Source of the DNA: Polynucleobacter sp. UK-Mo-2m-Kol15
GTDB lineage: Bacteria > Pseudomonadota > Gammaproteobacteria > Burkholderiales > Burkholderiaceae
Direction: 5' to 3'
Assembly: GCF_018881505.1 (NCBI RefSeq)
Contig: NZ_JACVQC010000001.1
Location: 1,967,927-2,031,926, forward strand
DNA: 64,000 nt
Shown here: piece by piece, positions 25,119 to 32,671 of the stretch
Numbering within the stretch: the first letter of the stretch is position 1
Layout: each line of letters begins with the position of its first letter
The notes under the pieces: generated by a model
Seen by the model: the letters and a program-made list of their open reading frames with translations, nothing else
What the model was told of the DNA's origin: nothing
The model's database searches: none
Position numbers and translations under genes: made by a program

Positions 25119-26417
25119 CTAGTTTTGCGAACATGCATTAGCCAATGATTTACCAGCAATACGATCTTTGACCCAAGCCAAATAAAATGACTTAGATGAT
25201 CCGGGAGTCGTAAAGTGAGATTGCTCACCAGGTAACTGCATTCTTCCCACATTACCACCCAGTTTGCACGCTTGATCTTGATAAAGCTTGTGCATCATCG
25301 GTGGAACAGCGGTGTCCTTAGATCCAAAGTAGACCTGTACTGGTGCAACAGGTTTAACTACTGGAACGCCACCTTTTTGCATTGCCTGCGACCATGCGAC
25401 CGAATTAGTAGGAGCTTGCTTTAATAAAGTTGCATAGCTTGAGCCATAGTTAAAATTCAATGTATCGCTAGCTGCATGCATACATTTATTACCATAAATC
25501 TCATTAGCAACTTTTACCCCTTCATCAGTAAAAATATCAGCCAACTTCAGATTAGGAAAGGCAGCTTGCGTTCCCCAGTAATACATTGTTGCATGGGTAA
25601 AATTAAAGACATTATCCAAAAACATCTTTTGTGATCCCTGGAAATATTTATCCGCGGCTGCCTGATCCAGCTTGCCTGCTGGCGCTAGTATCGAAATATC
25701 TTGTGGTGCTAAAGCGACAAATCCAATCATATCTAGATTATCTGCTACGGTACCTTTTTGCTTAATATATTCAGGCATTCCTGCCAAAGCAATTACCGCT
25801 CCACCACCTTGAGACCAACCATAGACAATTGTCTTTTTATTTGCGCCCGTATCTTTCATTGAGACTGCAGCACGCGCAGCATTCATCGTATCCATAGCGT
25901 TAGTTGCTGCAACGCTATATTGATGTCTACCGCCGCCTCCAAGACCTTGATAATCAGTGGCTACAAGTACATAACCCTCTTTAATAAATTCCTCCACAGC
26001 AGGAATTCCATAATCAGTCCAAGAATTTCCACCCACTAAGAAATACTCATTCAAAGGCACTGCTGGATCAAGAACTTGGGATGGGCCGCAGTTTTGAGCT
26101 GCACCAGTTGTGCCATGGGCCCAGCTCATTACAGGGCGACCACCGGCTGGAACTGATCCTACTGGCGCCACAATTAAACCCGTTGAAATTGTTTTGCGAC
26201 CTGAAATATCAGAAGAGATATAGGCAATCCTCCAGGCCTGAGCCCCTTTGACAGAGGTAGTAATTTTTTCCTGCTTGATAACTTGCCCCAATTGACCCTC
26301 TGGCACCATCTTCATGACAGCCGCATAGAATGACTGTACAGGCGGATCGGCATAAATAACCGAGGTATTGAAACTCAGTAAGGATCCAAAAATTAAAGTG
26401 GGTAGTATTTTTTTCAT
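25119..26417 (-). CDS. secreted alpha/beta-hydrolase, secretory-lipase (LIP) type
   Basis: The frame is open to 26477, but the ATG at 26415-26417 begins a clean signal peptide (MKKILPTLIFGSLLSFNTSV, cut near IYA). The mature protein resembles the LIP family of secretory lipases and esterases: SWAHGTTG for the oxyanion region, YVLVATDYQGLGGGG, then the nucleophile elbow VYGWSQGGGAVIAL. Near the end are YFGSKDTAVPP with the catalytic Asp and GEQSHFTTP with the catalytic His. It should hydrolyse an ester outside the cytoplasm. It is a single gene with its own terminator. Confidence 0.87.
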   Translation of the reverse strand: MKKILPTLIFGSLLSFNTSVIYADPPVQSFYAAVMKMVPEGQLGQVIKQEKITTSVKGAQAWRIAYISSDISGRKTISTGLIVAPVGSVPAGGRPVMSWAHGTTGAAQNCGPSQVLDPAVPLNEYFLVGGNSWTDYGIPAVEEFIKEGYVLVATDYQGLGGGGRHQYSVAATNAMDTMNAARAAVSMKDTGANKKTIVYGWSQGGGAVIALAGMPEYIKQKGTVADNLDMIGFVALAPQDISILAPAGKLDQAAADKYFQGSQKMFLDNVFNFTHATMYYWGTQAAFPNLKLADIFTDEGVKVANEIYGNKCMHAASDTLNFNYGSSYATLLKQAPTNSVAWSQAMQKGGVPVVKPVAPVQVYFGSKDTAVPPMMHKLYQDQACKLGGNVGRMQLPGEQSHFTTPGSSKSFYLAWVKDRIAGKSLANACSQN

Positions 26418-26709
26418 AAAGAACCTTATAAAAATAAATAAGCTAAATGTAGCGGACAAAGAAAGCATCGAACTCATATTTTAATTGGAATGTGATTTGC
26501 ATTATGGTTTTTAATGATTCCATATTCCCGTTTGAAGACACTCAAAATTTACACCCTAAAATAAGTAAGGGGCTCGTTGCTAGCACCGTTAAGAAAAACT
26601 CTTTAGCTTGATGAGTCTATTTTCTCCGTATAATAATTTTGTAACATCAATGAAATTTGAATCAATTATTTAGGTAATAATGCTTCCGCCCCTTTTCTGA
26701 TAAGCCAAT

Positions 26710-27453
26710 ATGAATATTTCTGATATCCGCAATAATGCCTTTGCAGTACCCATCAGAAGCCCTGCATACGCTAAGCCCCCATACCATTTCGTAAATCGGG
26801 AATTTTTTATTATTACTTACCGTACTGATCTAAAAAAACTGCAAGCAGTGGTGCCAGAACCTCTCACAGTTACAGATCCACTTGTGAGTTTTGAGTTTAT
26901 TCGTATGCCAGATTCCAGTGGCTTTGGCAATTTCACAGAAAGTGGCCAAGTAATTCATGTAATGGGGCCCGATGGTAAACCCGGCACCTATTCCCACATG
27001 ATGTATTTAGATGATGAAGCTCCGCTTGCAGCCGGCCGTGAAATCTGGGGGTTTCCTAAGAAATTAGCTAATCCAAAACTGCGAGTTGAGCTCGATGCAC
27101 TAGTGGGAACGCTAGACTACGGCACGGTACGCGTTGCTACCGGCACTATGGGCTTCAAATACACTGAATTGGATGTTACCGCAGAAGAACGCAAGATCTC
27201 TACTACGCCTGGGTACTTGCTGAAAATTATTCCTCATGTGGATGGTACTCCGCGCATTTGTGAGCTGGTGCGCTACTACTGTAAGAACGTCAAAATGCAT
27301 GGCGCCTGGTCAGGGCCTGCGCGACTTCAACTATTTGAGCACGCGCTTGCACCTCTTGCCGATCTACCCGTTCTGGAGATTATCAGTGCAAAGCACCTAT
27401 TATGCGATATGACGCTCGATACGGGCGAGGTTGTATTTGATTATTTAAAGTAA
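26710..27453 (+). CDS. adc: acetoacetate decarboxylase
   Basis: This 247-aa enzyme converts acetoacetate to acetone and CO2 through a Schiff base. The block [16 protein letters not shown] carries the catalytic lysine pair, Lys117 and Lys118, the first of which should form the imine. [23 protein letters not shown] and the late [14 protein letters not shown] are also family blocks. The length matches the clostridial enzyme. There is no partner CoA-transferase nearby, so acetoacetate must come from another locus; a related keto acid cannot be ruled out. Confidence 0.93.
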   Translation: MNISDIRNNAFAVPIRSPAYAKPPYHFVNREFFIITYRTDLKKLQAVVPEPLTVTDPLVSFEFIRMPDSSGFGNFTESGQVIHVMGPDGKPGTYSHMMYLDDEAPLAAGREIWGFPKKLANPKLRVELDALVGTLDYGTVRVATGTMGFKYTELDVTAEERKISTTPGYLLKIIPHVDGTPRICELVRYYCKNVKMHGAWSGPARLQLFEHALAPLADLPVLEIISAKHLLCDMTLDTGEVVFDYLK

Positions 27454-27544
27454 ATGTGTTTCATATGGGAAGTCACTTTATTTGAATTAGGGTGCGCAGC
27501 TATTGATCTCTGACTAATATATTCAGCAAACATAAACTATACCC

Positions 27545-28087
27545 ATGGCAATTCGATCAATTTTAAAAATGGGTGATCCGCTCTTACTTCGAGCCTCTAC
27601 ACCCGTCCAAATTAATCAAATTCTATCTCCTGAGATTCAAACATTAATAGATGACATGCTAGAGACGATGCATAGTCAAAATGGCGCAGGGCTTGCTGCT
27701 CCACAGTTAGGCATTAACAAACAAATTGTTGTATTTGGTTTCGAAAAAAATCTGCGCTACCCAGATGCTGAACCTATAGAAAAAACTATTCTCATTAATC
27801 CCTGTATCACCATCATTGATCATCACGAGGAGGAAGACTGGGAGGGCTGCCTATCTGTTCCAGGAATTCGAGCAAAAGTCCCGCGCTACAAAAAACTTCG
27901 TTATCAAGGATACAGTCGCACCGGAGAACTAATTGATAGAACGGTGGAGGGATTTCATGCGCGCGTTGTGCAGCATGAATGTGATCACCTCCTGGGCACG
28001 CTCTTTCCAATGCGAGTGAAAGATTTTAGTAACTTTGGATTCACTGAGACTCTTTTTCCCTCCATTCCTCAGAATCCGTCGGAATAA
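27545..28087 (+). CDS. def: peptide deformylase
   Basis: This 180-aa metalloenzyme removes the formyl group from nascent proteins. All three motifs are intact: GAGLAAPQLG at residues 47-56, EGCLS at 100-104 with ligand Cys102, and QHECDH at 143-148 with ligands His144 and His148 and catalytic Glu145. It is not next to fmt, the usual partner, so it is probably an additional deformylase (Def2-like) rather than the main copy; this is inferred from context only. Confidence 0.95.
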   Translation: MAIRSILKMGDPLLLRASTPVQINQILSPEIQTLIDDMLETMHSQNGAGLAAPQLGINKQIVVFGFEKNLRYPDAEPIEKTILINPCITIIDHHEEEDWEGCLSVPGIRAKVPRYKKLRYQGYSRTGELIDRTVEGFHARVVQHECDHLLGTLFPMRVKDFSNFGFTETLFPSIPQNPSE

Positions 28088-28197
28088 TTAAACTCTTACC
28101 ATTTCTGTGGAGAGTTTTCTTTTCAGATGGCCCCGCCTAGACTTGAATCAAAGACTAGCGCAATCTTAAACCAAAGCAATCCGTAAAAAAATGGTTA

Positions 28198-29538
28198 TCA
28201 ATTTCGCTCGATCTTATTTCTCAGTAATTGCAGTGCATTCACGAATAAAAAATAGTTAGGCTCATCACCAACAGGGACAAAATGCTGAAGAGCTTGCTTA
28301 TTGATCATTTCTAATTTTTTGAGCAGCCTTTCTTTCTCCTCGCTTGAGAGTGGCTTGCCCGTTATTTCTTTCTCTATATTTAAGAGCATTGCATAGTGAG
28401 TCCGCTCGCGAATGATGAAGCGAAACCGACGTAAATGAAAGTTGAGCTTAGATAAGGGATAAATAACTGCAAATGCTGCCAATACTACGAACCAAAATCG
28501 TTCAATAAATACTACAAGCCAATAAGGTAAGTATTCTGCAGTTTTTGGGGGTCCATAGTTGTAATAATTCCTAGCTATAGGGCTAATGGGAATAGAAGGA
28601 TCAACATAGGCGGGGAACTCATTGCGCTTAGAGAAAAATAGTCGCGAGGAATCTTGGATGATTTGCTTGCCCGACATTAATAAAGCCAGCTGTAGCGCGG
28701 GATGCAGATCCTTACGTACAGCTAGAGTGGTTGTAGTAGCAATTAAAGAAATGTCACGTGCCGGTAATTTTTTTTCAATGTCAATTGATCCAGCAGGGAT
28801 GATGACTGCATCAAGATAATTAAATTTTTTCTGATAAGCGATGGCATCTGGTAAATTAAACAGAGCCATATTTGGGGAGTGTATTAACTCTTGCACAAGT
28901 GGATCGAGCATGGTTGCTATAAAAATATAGACATCGGCCTTACCTGATAAAAAATTCTCTCTTGAGTCTTCCCATGACCTTGATATAAATTGAGAGTTGG
29001 TATCAATGTTAATTCCATTAGCCTCAAATAATTTTTTAGTCAAAATATAAGAACCACTTTTTTTCGGAGGCAAGACTACTCTAAATTTAGTTAAATCTTG
29101 TAAGGTGGTAATTTTAGTGGCCAGCTCATTTTTATAAAAAATCCAAACTGCGTCATAACTAACACTGCCAAGAGAATAAAGCTGCTTTTTTTGATCCTCA
29201 GATAGCGCTGCACCATATACAAATCCAGCATTCACCTTACTCTTAGCATCAGTTAACTCTTCGGCATTTTCTATCGCCCCGTTAGTAGCAACTACTTCTA
29301 CAGTAATGCCATGCTCCTTTAATGGGGCGATAGCACCCTCACCGAATTGGTACCAATCTCCCCCCTTATAAGAGGTGGCTATCGTAATACCGGTAAAAGG
29401 AAATGGCTTCAGGTACACAATGACTCCGCCAATGAATAGCAAAATCACAATTGCGGATATACGGAGCTCAACCAGAGATTCCTTGATTGCAATAAGCTCA
29501 TGCTTTAGGACTAGGCCTAAGTAATCAAATGTTTTCAT
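28198..29538 (-). CDS. TAXI-family TRAP receptor with two membrane anchors
   Basis: This 446-aa protein has a TAXI-type receptor core: GITIATSYKGGDWYQFGEGAIAPLKEHGITVEVVATNGAIENAEEL at the start and VWIFYKNELATKI later. It differs from secreted receptors in having an uncleaved N-terminal membrane segment (about residues 29-44) and a second one near residues 340-358. A charged cytoplasmic tail of about 85 residues follows. The receptor domain should therefore face the periplasm while the tail faces the cytoplasm. No 4TM/12TM permease subunit is encoded nearby. The layout suggests a sensor or scaffold rather than a free shuttle (inference). Confidence 0.85.
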   Translation of the reverse strand: MKTFDYLGLVLKHELIAIKESLVELRISAIVILLFIGGVIVYLKPFPFTGITIATSYKGGDWYQFGEGAIAPLKEHGITVEVVATNGAIENAEELTDAKSKVNAGFVYGAALSEDQKKQLYSLGSVSYDAVWIFYKNELATKITTLQDLTKFRVVLPPKKSGSYILTKKLFEANGINIDTNSQFISRSWEDSRENFLSGKADVYIFIATMLDPLVQELIHSPNMALFNLPDAIAYQKKFNYLDAVIIPAGSIDIEKKLPARDISLIATTTTLAVRKDLHPALQLALLMSGKQIIQDSSRLFFSKRNEFPAYVDPSIPISPIARNYYNYGPPKTAEYLPYWLVVFIERFWFVVLAAFAVIYPLSKLNFHLRRFRFIIRERTHYAMLLNIEKEITGKPLSSEEKERLLKKLEMINKQALQHFVPVGDEPNYFLFVNALQLLRNKIERN

Positions 29539-29727
29539 TGAATAAAATTTAGCACAAGCGAGATCATTAAGCCCAAGCCCAAATCGCCCGGACTCTAGAC
29601 TGCTTTATTTTGGCTTTTCCAGTAAGTTTTAACGCAGAAAACTCAAAATTGTTGAGAAAAACAGTAATTTGTAACAAGGTCTAAGCACCATAATTAAAAT
29701 ATACCAATTTACAGATACTAGGAATAT

Positions 29728-29889
29728 ATGGCACTAGAAAATTACTTTCAAGAGCTTGAAGAAGTCAATTTGGCGATTCAAAAATAGAATTCTAAAGCCA
29801 GATTAAATGCGGCAGAATATAAATGCATAGTTTCACTCATTACCGCCCCTCATCGGTATACACTTGATCAAATCTATAATCGGAAATAA
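29728..29889 (+). pseudogene. small ORF broken by an in-frame TAG
   Basis: ATG at 29728 has AGGA a few bases upstream and encodes a 19-residue start, MALENYFQELEEVNLAIQK, then TAG. The same frame continues open as NSKARLNAAEYKCIVSLITA followed by PHRYTLDQIYNRK and TAA, two bases before the DUF4239 gene. If the TAG is a mutation the full product would be about 52 residues. The alternative is a 19-aa leader peptide. No homologue is recognised. The rest of the 29539-29891 spacer holds only promoter-like AT-rich sequence. Confidence 0.35.
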
Positions 29890-29891
29890 AA

Positions 29892-30677
29892 ATGATCTAC
29901 ATATCCAATCTATCTGAAGCTAGTTTGCTTATCATCCTACTGCTAGGCTCTATCGCTTTGAGCCTTTTGTGCTTCTTTTTAATTCAAAAATATTGCACCT
30001 GGCTAAGTCTAGACGATGATGGTATTTTCGGAACCATCTTTGCCAACACTATGCCCACATTAGTGGGGTTTGTATTTGCATTTGTGACTGTTGCAGCTTG
30101 GCAAAACTACAATTCTGTAAGTGATACGGTTTCAAAGGAAGCACACACATTATTTAATCTCTATCAAATCATGGATGCCTATCCAGGTGAGGCAAAAAAA
30201 GCTGGCCAAGCTGAAATAATTCAATATGCCAATATAGTCATTAAGCAAGAGTGGCCTATTTTGAATGAGCAGCAGTTTGACATTAATGCTTTTAAAAGTC
30301 TTGATCGCATCAAGAATATTTTTGTAAATCACAAACCATCCAATTTTGAAGGGACAGCAATCCACAATGAAGGCCTGAGCTTGCTATCGGACTATACGGA
30401 CTTACGTCGCAATCGAATTGAAAGTGCGAAATCCTTTCTTGCAAAACCGATGTGGGCAGCGCTAATTATTTCAGCAGTTTTATTGATCATATTTTCAGCC
30501 CTCTTTAAAACAAAAAATATTCGCATTCATGCTGTGATGATCGCTTTGGTTGGCGGATCACTTGGCGTAATGTTCTTTCTCTTAGTCATCTATAACAATC
30601 CTTTTTGGGGTCCTAGTACGATACAACCAACCCCATTTCAGAAAACGCTTGAATCTATATCCATTATCAAGAAATAG
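29892..30677 (+). CDS. DUF4239 (bestrophin-like) membrane protein, second copy
   Basis: This 261-aa paralogue of the product at 2140-2919 shares the same layout: two N-terminal membrane helices, a soluble centre beginning WQNYNSVSDTVSKEAHTLFNLY, two C-terminal helices, and a late YNNPFWGPSTIQP that parallels YNTPFSGPNAISP of the other copy. The paralogues face opposite directions 27 kb apart. Ion-channel activity is possible from the family's relation to bestrophins but unproven. A broken small ORF lies directly upstream. Confidence 0.8.
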   Translation: MIYISNLSEASLLIILLLGSIALSLLCFFLIQKYCTWLSLDDDGIFGTIFANTMPTLVGFVFAFVTVAAWQNYNSVSDTVSKEAHTLFNLYQIMDAYPGEAKKAGQAEIIQYANIVIKQEWPILNEQQFDINAFKSLDRIKNIFVNHKPSNFEGTAIHNEGLSLLSDYTDLRRNRIESAKSFLAKPMWAALIISAVLLIIFSALFKTKNIRIHAVMIALVGGSLGVMFFLLVIYNNPFWGPSTIQPTPFQKTLESISIIKK

Positions 30678-30709
30678 CTTAGCCTTTATTTTTAAGCGTC
30701 TAGCTAAAG

Positions 30710-30733
30710 ATGGTCTCGCACCAACGAGATCAT
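30710..30733. terminator. weak hairpin behind the DUF4239 gene
   Basis: ATGGTCTCG (30710-30718) and CGAGATCAT (30725-30733) form a nine-pair stem with one G-U over CACCAA. There is no strong T tract, so termination is uncertain. I see nothing else in the 30678-30902 spacer. Confidence 0.35.
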
Positions 30734-30902
30734 ATTAGATATTTTGTACAGGGAAATTGAATCCTGACAAACCAAGAAGGATGTGTAAAACACTACTCCC
30801 GAAAAAACCAAGTTTAGATTCAATATAAGCTTGATGATTAAGAAGACCTTCTGTTAACGAAGTTCAAGGACAGTTTAAGCAAGTGACTCTAAGAAATAAC
30901 GG

Positions 30903-31364
30903 CTATGGTACTGGATTTAAATTAGCATGAGAAATCACTTGCCAGCCTTTAGCGTTCTTCTGCCAAACATCCAGCCGATAATGCGGCTCCGTGGACATTT
31001 TCTTGCCAGCGATTGTTTCAGTCCCGGTACTCACTTTGTATGAAATGGTGTAGACATTATCAGATTGAGTCACCTTAATGTCACTGAGCTTATAAGTACC
31101 AATCTTTGCCTTTGAAATTAACTCAATCCATTGGCTACGGTTTTGTACGCCCGTTGATATTGCCTGCTGGAAACTTGGCCCTATAGTTTTTTCAAAGCCA
31201 ACTAAATCAACATTTTTCTGTTGCTCCCAGAATAATTGAGTAAGCTTTTCTCCCTCAATTTGGGCAGCAGAATTTTGCTGTGCAAGTACCAATCCTGGGG
31301 TAATTAAATTCAAGGATAGTAAAAGGCTAAGTGCTATTTTTTTATTGAAATACACAATATTCAT
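30903..31364 (-). CDS. secreted NTF2-like / DUF4440-type protein
   Basis: This 153-aa protein has a signal peptide (cut after VLAQ, about residue 29) and a small domain of NTF2/SnoaL-like shape. It begins with a helix containing LFWEQQKNVDLVGFEKTIGPSFQ, then alternates beta strands including YTISYKVSTGTETIAGKKM and PHYRLDVWQKNAKGWQVISHANL. The W...A..WQV.SH.N ending is typical of DUF4440. Such proteins bind small ligands or are orphan enzymes. The role and ligand are unknown. It is transcribed alone. Confidence 0.7.
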   Translation of the reverse strand: MNIVYFNKKIALSLLLSLNLITPGLVLAQQNSAAQIEGEKLTQLFWEQQKNVDLVGFEKTIGPSFQQAISTGVQNRSQWIELISKAKIGTYKLSDIKVTQSDNVYTISYKVSTGTETIAGKKMSTEPHYRLDVWQKNAKGWQVISHANLNPVP

Positions 31365-31570
31365 TTTGATCTCTTTTCATTAATTGCTTCGATGTACTAC
31401 CCTTAGTCTCATAACCAACCACCATGAAGACCGTCTTTTTACTTTAAAAAAATTAACATCCTTATCTAGAGGAATATATTTAGCAATTCTCTATTTTGAA
31501 TTCAATAGATATTGCAATCATGCATGCCGGGAGTCAGAAAAAATAACTTAGAACCAATCCCTTGGTCGCT

Positions 31571-31624
31571 GATATTGCTGATAGATCCACCAAGACTTTA
31601 GCCTAGGGCCAAAGTATTTTATGT
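31571..31624 (-). other. degenerate tRNA-Met 3'-end relic
   Basis: GATATTGCTG, ATCCACCAAGACTT, CCTAGGGCCAAAG and TTATG line up with the better fragment at 49619-49670, including about ten bases beyond the tRNA end. Stems no longer pair. It is the most decayed copy of the minus-strand set. The rest of the 31365-31711 spacer shows no gene. Confidence 0.5.
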
Positions 31625-31711
31625 AATTACTGTGGCACCAAAAAATCTCATATATCTTTTTAGTAGAAAGTTGATTTCTTGGTACAGTAAAAATCCATCA
31701 GGGTCCTATGA

Positions 31712-32662
31712 TCAATCACTCCCCTTCAAACCCAGGCCTTTAATTACGTCTCCCCACTTTTTAATATCAGCAATAAAGAGAGGGGTAAATTTTTGTCTAC
31801 CAAGTGGCTTTACATCTATCCCATCCATAGTAAATTTTTTAGAAATTTCTGGAGAACTTGAAGACTCAACAATAATTGCACTTAACTTATCAAGGTCTGC
31901 TTCTGGAGTTCCAGCGGGAGCAAAAAATCCATACCAAGGCTCATAATAGAAATTTTTAATACCAGCCTCTTGAATAGTTGGTATATCTGGCAAAACTGAA
32001 GATCGTTTTTGACCGGATGTACCCAATGCCCTAACTGATCCACCCTGAATAAAAGGTAAGGCAGCAGGAATAGTTGTTAGAACAGCTTGAATTTGCCCTC
32101 CCGCAAGATCGTTAATCGCCTGAGGCATTCCTTTATAGGGAACATGCGTCAGCTTTATACCTGCGGCAGACTGAAATAACTCCATTGCCAAATGTCCATT
32201 ACTACCTATACCAGCAGAACCATAATTTAATTTCCCAGGGTTTGCTTTTGCAAACTCAACAAACTCTTGAAGATTTTTAAATTTCAAGCTTGCTGGAATC
32301 AGTAGCACATTGGGGGTAACACCAACTGTTGCTATTGGTGCGAAATCTTTCTGAGCATTGAAAGATAAGTTGTCAGATAGCGCATTGCTATAGGTAATCC
32401 CCTGATGATGGGCTAATAATGTCAATCCATTAGGCTTGGCCTGAGCTACGAGGGCTGTCGCTATATTTCCACCGGCACCTACCTTATTGTCAACCAGGAC
32501 GGGTATGCCCATTTTTTGGGATATTTGAGTACCCATAATTCGTGCAATGATGTCAACAGAGCCGCCCGCAGAAAATGGCACATAAATTGTAATTTGCTTT
32601 GATTGCGCAACAACGTTAGCACTCAAGATCAGCAATAAGCAAAAGTAAAAAATCCGTTTCAT
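31712..32662 (-). CDS. Bug/TctC-family receptor behind aconitase
   Basis: This 316-aa receptor has a signal peptide MKRIFYFCLLLILSANVVAQ. The ligand loop is IYVPFSAGGSVDIIARIMG; later blocks are YGSAGIGSNGHLAMELFQ and THVPYKGMPQAINDLAGGQI. It lies nine bases behind the aconitase stop, so the two are co-transcribed. A tricarboxylate such as citrate, cis-aconitate or isocitrate is the likeliest ligand from that pairing. Confidence 0.95.
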   Translation of the reverse strand: MKRIFYFCLLLILSANVVAQSKQITIYVPFSAGGSVDIIARIMGTQISQKMGIPVLVDNKVGAGGNIATALVAQAKPNGLTLLAHHQGITYSNALSDNLSFNAQKDFAPIATVGVTPNVLLIPASLKFKNLQEFVEFAKANPGKLNYGSAGIGSNGHLAMELFQSAAGIKLTHVPYKGMPQAINDLAGGQIQAVLTTIPAALPFIQGGSVRALGTSGQKRSSVLPDIPTIQEAGIKNFYYEPWYGFFAPAGTPEADLDKLSAIIVESSSSPEISKKFTMDGIDVKPLGRQKFTPLFIADIKKWGDVIKGLGLKGSD

Positions 32663-32671
32663 AGATTCACC

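Noticed and set aside
31632..31946. 104-aa plus-strand frame
   Set aside because: It lies mostly opposite the C-terminal part of the Bug gene at 31712 and shows no domain.
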